Part shown: piece after piece, positions 36,505 through 41,719 of the stretch
Layout of the letters: each line of letters opens with the position of its first letter
Numbering within the stretch: the first letter of the stretch is position 1
Origin: Prevotella sp.
GTDB taxonomy: Bacteria > Bacteroidota > Bacteroidia > Bacteroidales > Bacteroidaceae
NCBI GenBank assembly: GCA_024684515.1
Contig: JAIKWS010000015.1
Span: forward strand, 1-41,719
Direction: 5' to 3'
Length of the DNA: 41,719 nt
The notes under the pieces: model-generated
What the model was told of the DNA's origin: nothing
The model's database searches: none
The model's input: the letters and a program-made list of their open reading frames with translations, nothing else
Position numbers and translations under genes: made by a program

Positions 36505-37788
36505 ATGGAAAAGAAGCTTAGATGTGGCTCGCTATGCGTGCATGCTGGCTACAAACCCAAGAATGGTGAACCTATTGAGTTGCCTATCGTACAGTCGACG
36601 ACGTTCAAATATGACGATTCCGACGAGATGGCACAGTTGTTTGATCTGAAGAAGGAAGGTTATTTCTATACCCGTCTGCAGAACCCTACCAACGATGCTG
36701 TGGCAGCGAAGATTGCTGCTCTCGAGGGTGGTGTGGGTGCTGTACTGACTTCGTCGGGTCAGGCAGCCAACTTCTATGCCCTGTTTAATATCTGTGAGGC
36801 CGGCGACCATTTTGTCACTTCGAATGAAATCTATGGTGGTACGTTCAACCTTTTTGGTGTTACGTTGAAGAAGCTCGGCATCGAGTGTACCTTCGTCAGT
36901 CCCGAGGCAACGGATGAGGAGATAGAGGCCGCCTTCCGTCCCAATACAAAGGCTTTGTTTGGCGAGACCATCTCCAATCCTGGATGTGCTGTATTAGATA
37001 TTGAGCGCTTCGCTCGTATAGCTCATAAGAATGGTGTACCTCTGATTGTTGACAATACTTTTGCCACCCCCGTGAATTGCCGTCCCTTCGAGTGGGGTGC
37101 TGATATTGTGACGCATTCCACAACTAAGTATATGGATGGTCTAGCTACGCATGTGGGAGGTGTAGTGGTGGATAGCGGTAATTTCGACTGGATGGCTCAT
37201 GCCGAGAAGTTCCCTGGCCTCTGCACGCCAGATGACAGCTATCATGGTCTGACCTATGTGAAAGCCTTTGGCAAAATGGGCTACACCACGAAGCTGGTGG
37301 CACAGCTGATGCGTGACTTGGGTTCTATCCCTGCTCCACAGAATGCATTCCTTCTGCACCTAGGTCTGCAGACGCTCCATCTGCGCATGGCCCGCCATTG
37401 TGAGAATGCCCAACAGGTGGCTGAGTTCCTGCACGACAACGAGAAGGTGGCATGGGTACATTATTGTGGCCTGAAGGATGATGTCCATTATGATCTTGGT
37501 CAGAAATACTTACCTCATGGCAGTTGTGGCGTTATTGCCTTTGGACTGAAGGGTACTCGCGAGACGGCCATCAAGTGGATGGATTCGTTGGAGATGATCA
37601 ATATCGTGACGCATGTGGCCGATGCCCGTACCTGTGTGCTGCATCCTGCAAGCCATACTCACCGACAGTTGAGTGACGAGCAGTTGCGTGAGGCTGGCGT
37701 GGCTCCCGACCTGATTCGTCTGTCGGTAGGCATCGAGGATGTAGAGGATATTCTTGACGATATCAAACAGGCATTGGATAAGATTTGA
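36505..37788 (+). CDS. metY: O-acetylhomoserine sulfhydrylase (PLP enzyme)
   Basis: A 427-aa cytosolic enzyme that makes homocysteine from O-acetylhomoserine and sulfide in methionine synthesis; the family can also act on O-acetylserine. The Cys/Met-metabolism PLP fold is plain: YTRLQNPTNDAVAAKIAALEGG, LTSSGQAANFYALF, ETISNPGCAVLDIE, VDNTFATP, the PLP-binding Lys at about 208 in THSTTKYMDG, and HPASHTHRQLSDEQL with LIRLSVGIED. The length and GGTFNLFGVTLKKLGIE region favour MetY over cystathionine gamma-synthase (about 380-400 aa). I start at the ATG at 36505; a TTG three codons upstream is less likely. The stop overlaps the TTG start of a GH16 gene. Confidence 0.93.
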   Translation: MEKKLRCGSLCVHAGYKPKNGEPIELPIVQSTTFKYDDSDEMAQLFDLKKEGYFYTRLQNPTNDAVAAKIAALEGGVGAVLTSSGQAANFYALFNICEAGDHFVTSNEIYGGTFNLFGVTLKKLGIECTFVSPEATDEEIEAAFRPNTKALFGETISNPGCAVLDIERFARIAHKNGVPLIVDNTFATPVNCRPFEWGADIVTHSTTKYMDGLATHVGGVVVDSGNFDWMAHAEKFPGLCTPDDSYHGLTYVKAFGKMGYTTKLVAQLMRDLGSIPAPQNAFLLHLGLQTLHLRMARHCENAQQVAEFLHDNEKVAWVHYCGLKDDVHYDLGQKYLPHGSCGVIAFGLKGTRETAIKWMDSLEMINIVTHVADARTCVLHPASHTHRQLSDEQLREAGVAPDLIRLSVGIEDVEDILDDIKQALDKI

Positions 37789-38672
37789 AAACGCTAGCCC
37801 TCCTTTTTATGATGCTGTCGAGTGTCTCGGCAGTCCATGCACAGTCCGTTGTTGGCGATACACAGGCTGATGGCTATCGTCTGGTGTGGCACGACGAATT
37901 TGAAACTGATGGCCGTCTCAATCCTGATGACTGGACCTATGAAGAAGGCTTCGTACGTAATGAGGAAGCGCAATGGTATCAGTCCGACAATGCTTTCTGC
38001 CAGGACGGGCTATTGGTCATCGAGGGTCGTCGTGAGCATTTCCCCAATCCCCGGTATGGCCGTTCACGTGGCTGGCGCAACAGGGAGTTCGTTGACTATA
38101 CCTCTGCCTGTGTTACCACCAATGGTCGTCATTCGTGGACTTATGGTCGCTTTGTAGTACGTGCCCGCATACCTGCTTTCACAGGTTGCTGGCCTGCTAT
38201 CTGGACGCTTGGGCAGCAGGATCGTGGGCACTATGGATGGCCACACAACGGTGAGATTGACATGATGGAGTTCTATCAGGTGGCAGGACACCCTCATATC
38301 CTGGCCAATTTCTGCTGGGGAGGACAGCGTCAGAAGTACGAGGGGACGTGGAGCACCCAGCGTATACCCTTTACCCATTTCCTTGAGAAAGATTCCCTGT
38401 GGGGCGACCACTTCCACGAGTGGCGCATGGACTGGACAGCAGACAGCATCAGCCTTTATCTGGACGATGAGTTACTCAATAGCGTGGCTCTTGACAAGAC
38501 TGTCAATCCCCAGACGCAGTTCTTTCCGGAGGCAGGCTATAATCCCTTCCGTCAGCCTCATTATATCTTGCTGAACTTGGCTTTGGGAGGCATCAACGGC
38601 GGTCCGCTAGATGATACTCCCTTCCCCTGTAGGTATGAGATTGACTACGTCAGGGTGTATCAGAGGTTTTAG
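37785..38672 (+). CDS. Secreted GH16 beta-glucanase / laminarinase-like
   Basis: A 295-aa secreted enzyme of glycoside hydrolase family 16. After the signal peptide (MKTLALLFMMLSSVSAVHA) comes LVWHDEFE, a standard first strand, then the beta-jelly-roll. The catalytic motif GEIDMMEF gives nucleophile E157, D159 and acid/base E162. The Met between D and the second Glu (a beta-bulge) is typical of laminarinases and related endo-beta-1,3-glucanases. YEIDYVRVYQ is the normal C-terminus. I take a TTG start at 37785, overlapping the metY stop (TTTGA), because it gives a complete signal peptide; the next ATG (37809) would remove its charged start. Coupling to a methionine gene is unusual. Exact substrate uncertain. 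Confidence 0.9.
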   Translation: MKTLALLFMMLSSVSAVHAQSVVGDTQADGYRLVWHDEFETDGRLNPDDWTYEEGFVRNEEAQWYQSDNAFCQDGLLVIEGRREHFPNPRYGRSRGWRNREFVDYTSACVTTNGRHSWTYGRFVVRARIPAFTGCWPAIWTLGQQDRGHYGWPHNGEIDMMEFYQVAGHPHILANFCWGGQRQKYEGTWSTQRIPFTHFLEKDSLWGDHFHEWRMDWTADSISLYLDDELLNSVALDKTVNPQTQFFPEAGYNPFRQPHYILLNLALGGINGGPLDDTPFPCRYEIDYVRVYQRF

Positions 38673-38679
38673 TGCCTTG

Positions 38680-38767
38680 GCGTTATGGCGTTATGGCGTT
38701 ATGGCGTTATGACGTTATGACGTTTTGTCGTTATGACGTTATGACGATATTTCGTTATGACGATTGT
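38680..38767. repeat. 8-bp tandem repeat GCGTTATG, about 11 units
   Basis: Four GCGTTATG units are followed by ACGTTATG, ACGTTTTG, TCGTTATG, ACGTTATG, ACGATATT, TCGTTATG and ACGATTGT, all in 8-bp phase. It fills the gap between the converging GH16 and GH2 genes and stops 13 bp before the GH2 stop codon. No terminator hairpin was seen in this gap. Confidence 0.92.
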
Positions 38768-38780
38768 TTTTCCCATCAGG

Positions 38781-41279
38781 TTATCTTTCTGCCTGGAAGG
38801 TGACGGTACTGGTCTTTAGCCCGTCAGATTCTGCCGTCACGGTGATGGTGCCTGGTCTGTCGGCAGCTATGATAGCCAGGCATTTGCCTGACCATGCCTT
38901 GCGTTCAGAGGCTAGTACGGAGCCGAGATCTGTCATGTTGCCATTCTCGACACCCAGCAGACGTCCTCCCGTCACCTTGAAACGCACCAGATTGTCGGTA
39001 ATGGGACAGATATTGCCGTCTTTGTCTAGTACTTCGACCGTAACATGGGCCACATCAGAGCGTATGGCATGCATCGAGGGACGATCGACGGTGGCACGCA
39101 GTTGTGCTGGAGCACCAGCCGTATGAATAACCTCTTCCAGCCGTATGCTGTCGCGAATGCCCACGACCTTGATTTCTCCAGGCTGATATTCCACATCCCA
39201 TGTTAGGTGCAGGTCGGCAGTAGTGGCGAAATGCTTGCCTGGGTCGTAGGATGCCCAGCTGGGGTTCACTCCCCTACGTGGGAATTCTGTTGCTTTCTTG
39301 CCATAGGACTTGCCATTGACGAATAGTTCCACCTCCTCGCAGTTGGAATAGCAGGCCACTTGCATAATCTGTCCCTCATGGCCTTCCCAGTTCCAGTGTG
39401 GTAGCAGATGCAGCACGGGCTCCTGACTCCAGATGCTCTTGAAGAACCAATAGCCGTCTTTCTTGAACCCGCAGTTGTCGAGATATCCCGACTGACTGCC
39501 TCGTGATGGCCATCCCGACTCACCATAGTAGTCGATGCCAGTCCACATGAAGTCTCCGATGACATAATCATAGGCTGTAGTGAATCGCCAACGTTGTTCG
39601 ACGTCAATCTGCTCGCTTCTGATGATGCCATTGCTGCGACGACGCCATCGACGTTGTGGAGGCTGTTGCTGCTGGGGACTGAAACCATCGGCACCAGCAC
39701 CCAGCTGTGGTGGAGGCATGGTGCCTGGCCATTGGTACTGACGACGGGCACCTCCAAGTCCTGTCGACTCTGTTGCCACCACCCTGCGGTTTGGGTATGC
39801 CGCTTTGTCGATAGCATAGACCACCTCTCGACGTGTGCGCCAGCGGTCAGGATAGTTGTATCCGATGATATCGTTTTCGAAGGCTGCTAGAAACTCTGGT
39901 GATGTAGGGCTGTTGGATGCTATCTCGTCGTTGCCACTGGTCACCAGACGTGTATCGTCGAGGCGATGGCAGATAGCAATCATCTCTGCAGCGGCACCAG
40001 GACCTTCTTCCGACCGTTGGTCACGGATCTCGTTGCCGATGCTCCACATCACCACAGACGGATGGTTGCGGTCGCGGGCTACCATGGCAGTAAGGTCACG
40101 TTCGTGCCACTCGCGGAAATAGAGGTGGTAGTCCTCCTTGTTCTTGCCATTGATCCATTGGTCGAAGGCCTCGTCCATCACGAGTATGCCTATGCGGTCG
40201 CAGAGGTCGAGGAACTCTGGTGCTGGTGGGTTGTGGGCTGTGCGGATGGCATTGCAGCCACCACTCTTCAGGATCTCGATTCGTCGTTCCCATACACGTT
40301 CGGGCACGGCAGCACCAACAGCTCCACCATCGTGGTGTAGGTTCACACCCTTCATCTTCACTTGTTGTCCGTTGAGTAGAAAACCCTTGTCCAGTGGATA
40401 TTCAATCGTCCTGATACCTAGTGTGTTGTCAACGACGTCAATGGTTCGTTTGCCGTCCAGTAGCGTAGACCGTAGTGTATAGAGATAGGGATTTTCTAGA
40501 TTCCATGCTTTGGGCTGTTTTACGTCGATGGTCTGCTCGCTGTTCGTCTTGACTCCTGCGGCAATGGTGATGGCTGTCTCGGCTTGTGCCACGCAGTTGC
40601 CCGTGGCGTCAATCACCTCGTGTCGCAGGGTCAGTTGCCTGTCTTTTGTGTCCTCGTTTTCTACCTCCGATTTTACACGTATTGTAGCCTGTTCGCCACT
40701 CAGTTGCAGAGTGCTGTTGAAGACGCCCCACTTGGCGAAGTGTGTCTTGTTGGTTTCGACCATTCTCACGTGTCGATAGATGCCCGATCCTGTATACCAT
40801 CGTGAGTTGCCGTGATGCGAGTTGTCGACCATCACCACCAGTGTGTTGCCATTCTTCTTGATGAAAGGTGTGATGTCGTATGAGAAGCTGGAATAGCCAT
40901 ACGGCCACGTTCCCAGTTCGTGTCCGTTGAGCCACACCGTGCTATTCATATAGATGCCGTCAAATTCTATGGTGTAGCATTTTTTCCTGTCGTACGTCTT
41001 CAGGTCAAAAGATTTCCTGTACCATCCGATGCCTGTAGGGAAGAATCCGATGCTACCACCTCCTGGGTTGTCACGCAGGTTTTCTCCCTCTATGCTCCAG
41101 TCGTGTGGAACGTTCAGCCGTCGCCAGCTGTCATCGTTGAACGAAGGAGCTTCGGCACCCGTGACATCACCAAGATGGAACTTCCATCCCAGATCCATGT
41201 CAGTCACTTTGCGTGGTTGAGCCATCGCAGTCGTAATGATGAAGAGCATCAGCACTACGGATAACAGTTTCTTGTTCAT
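38781..41279 (-). CDS. Secreted GH2 beta-galactosidase-type enzyme
   Basis: An 832-aa exported GH2 glycosidase. Signal peptide (ends TAMAQ); sugar-binding jelly-roll (about 25-185, with NVPHDWSIEG and GIGWYRKSF); immunoglobulin-like domain (about 190-290); TIM barrel (about 295-600) with VKMKGVNLHHDGG, acid/base E417 in WSIGNEI and probable nucleophile E504 in VVATEST. A DUF4982-like domain (CEEVELFVNGKSYGKK) and a C-terminal Ig-like domain (about 715-832) follow. Between the nucleophile and FMWTGIDYYGE is a low-complexity insertion rich in Pro, Gln and Arg (about 518-550). Beta-galactosidase is the most common activity of this architecture, but beta-glucuronidase-like alternatives are not excluded. 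I start at the ATG at 41279, four codons into the longest ORF, as it begins the signal peptide. Confidence 0.9.
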   Translation of the reverse strand: MNKKLLSVVLMLFIITTAMAQPRKVTDMDLGWKFHLGDVTGAEAPSFNDDSWRRLNVPHDWSIEGENLRDNPGGGSIGFFPTGIGWYRKSFDLKTYDRKKCYTIEFDGIYMNSTVWLNGHELGTWPYGYSSFSYDITPFIKKNGNTLVVMVDNSHHGNSRWYTGSGIYRHVRMVETNKTHFAKWGVFNSTLQLSGEQATIRVKSEVENEDTKDRQLTLRHEVIDATGNCVAQAETAITIAAGVKTNSEQTIDVKQPKAWNLENPYLYTLRSTLLDGKRTIDVVDNTLGIRTIEYPLDKGFLLNGQQVKMKGVNLHHDGGAVGAAVPERVWERRIEILKSGGCNAIRTAHNPPAPEFLDLCDRIGILVMDEAFDQWINGKNKEDYHLYFREWHERDLTAMVARDRNHPSVVMWSIGNEIRDQRSEEGPGAAAEMIAICHRLDDTRLVTSGNDEIASNSPTSPEFLAAFENDIIGYNYPDRWRTRREVVYAIDKAAYPNRRVVATESTGLGGARRQYQWPGTMPPPQLGAGADGFSPQQQQPPQRRWRRRSNGIIRSEQIDVEQRWRFTTAYDYVIGDFMWTGIDYYGESGWPSRGSQSGYLDNCGFKKDGYWFFKSIWSQEPVLHLLPHWNWEGHEGQIMQVACYSNCEEVELFVNGKSYGKKATEFPRRGVNPSWASYDPGKHFATTADLHLTWDVEYQPGEIKVVGIRDSIRLEEVIHTAGAPAQLRATVDRPSMHAIRSDVAHVTVEVLDKDGNICPITDNLVRFKVTGGRLLGVENGNMTDLGSVLASERKAWSGKCLAIIAADRPGTITVTAESDGLKTSTVTFQAER

Positions 41280-41336
41280 ATTGACAATCATTTTTTAGAT
41301 TAGAGTATAGTTTGTCTCCTGTGATAATTCCGCTTG

Positions 41337-41344
41337 CAAATTTA
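41337..41344 (-). promoter_or_regulatory. -7 box of the GH2 gene
   Basis: On the minus strand it reads TAAATTTG then CA, 58 bp upstream of the ATG at 41279. A second match, TACATTTG (41392-41399 complement), lies next to the repeat array and is an alternative. Confidence 0.6.
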
Positions 41345-41403
41345 CATAATAATTCGTTATGGCTGATTAAAATATGCTTCATTCTGTAGCACAAATGTAA
41401 CAA

Positions 41404-41615
41404 AGTGGCATTACGGCTCGCTCCAAGTGGGATTACGGCTCACTCATAGTGAGATTACGGCTCACTCATAGTGAGATTACGGCTCGCTCCAAGTGAGATT
41501 ACGGCTCACTCATAGTGGGATTACGGCTCACTCATAGTGAGATTACGGCTCACTCATAGTGAGATTACGGCTCACTCTAGTGAGATTACGGCTCACTCCA
41601 AGTGAGATTACGGCT
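41404..41615. repeat. 22-bp tandem array, inverted copy of the 16.6-kb family (10 copies)
   Basis: ATTACGGC begins at 41410, 41432, 41454, 41476, 41498, 41520, 41542 and 41564 (22 bp apart), then 41585 after a one-base deletion, and 41607. On the minus strand the units read GTGAGCC-GTAATC-CACTATGA, or with ACTTGGA in place of ACTATGA, so they belong to the family at 16556-16834 in the opposite orientation. The final unit overlaps the stop codon of the ferredoxin-like gene. Confidence 0.95.
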
Positions 41616-41719
41616 ACTTGTATTTAGGATTGACGACACGTCGGGTTGTACTGATGGCTCCTGTGGGACATACCAGACGGCAGAGATGACAGCCTACACA
41701 CTTCTTTCCTATGATTCGG
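41614..41719 (-). CDS. 4Fe-4S ferredoxin-type protein, C-terminal end (partial)
   Basis: Only the last 34 residues are in the window. They contain a complete 4Fe-4S binding motif, CVGCHLCRLVCPTGAI (CxxCxxCxxxCP), followed by STTRRVVNPKYK and a TAG stop. Such a C-terminal cluster occurs in ferredoxins, 2-oxoacid:ferredoxin oxidoreductase subunits and hydrogenase-related proteins. The rest of the gene lies past the window edge, so the parent protein cannot be named. It runs in the same direction as the GH2 gene, separated by the repeat array. Confidence 0.82.
   Translation of the reverse strand, partial: RIIGKKCVGCHLCRLVCPTGAISTTRRVVNPKYK

Overview
The window looks like a chromosomal segment of a gut- or rumen-type Bacteroidota, most likely a Prevotella-like member of the Prevotellaceae. 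The signs are two SusC/SusD pairs, many secreted glycoside hydrolases, lipoprotein signal peptides ending in an S/G-C lipobox, near absence of Shine-Dalgarno sites, and repeated use of the Bacteroidota promoter (TTG, about 20 bp, TAnnTTTG). The genus is inferred from style; I could not run a search.

Region 1 (1-8.5 kb) begins with the tail of an unidentified gene and a duplicated upstream module. It continues with purL (FGAM synthase), two overlapping half-size chromate transporters, a GH43 arabinanase-like enzyme, an OmpA-family lipoprotein with a strong terminator, and a second GH43-like secreted enzyme. Region 2 (8.5-17 kb) holds a secreted GH13 alpha-amylase/neopullulanase (minus strand), a divergent 970-aa secreted multi-domain protein, and a GMP synthase that lacks its glutaminase domain. 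The spacers here are unusually rich in palindromes and tandem arrays.

Region 3 (17-35.7 kb) is one long plus-strand operon: a four-FAS1-domain lipoprotein, SusC, SusD, two more FAS1 lipoproteins, a second SusC, a second SusD, and a CE7-like acetyl esterase. Gaps are 39 bp or less, with two ATGA overlaps and one perfect promoter at the front. It reads as a surface glycan- or glycoconjugate-uptake system built around fasciclin proteins. Region 4 (35.7-41.7 kb) has a uracil-DNA-glycosylase-family protein, O-acetylhomoserine sulfhydrylase with a GH16 glucanase translationally coupled to it, a convergent GH2 beta-galactosidase, and the end of a 4Fe-4S ferredoxin-type gene.

The most unusual non-coding content is a set of four tandem arrays, all with an exact 22-bp period but three unrelated sequences. 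There are also two copies of a palindromic element whose inner stems differ by four compensated base pairs, and a 57-bp promoter block shared by purL and metY with one mismatch.
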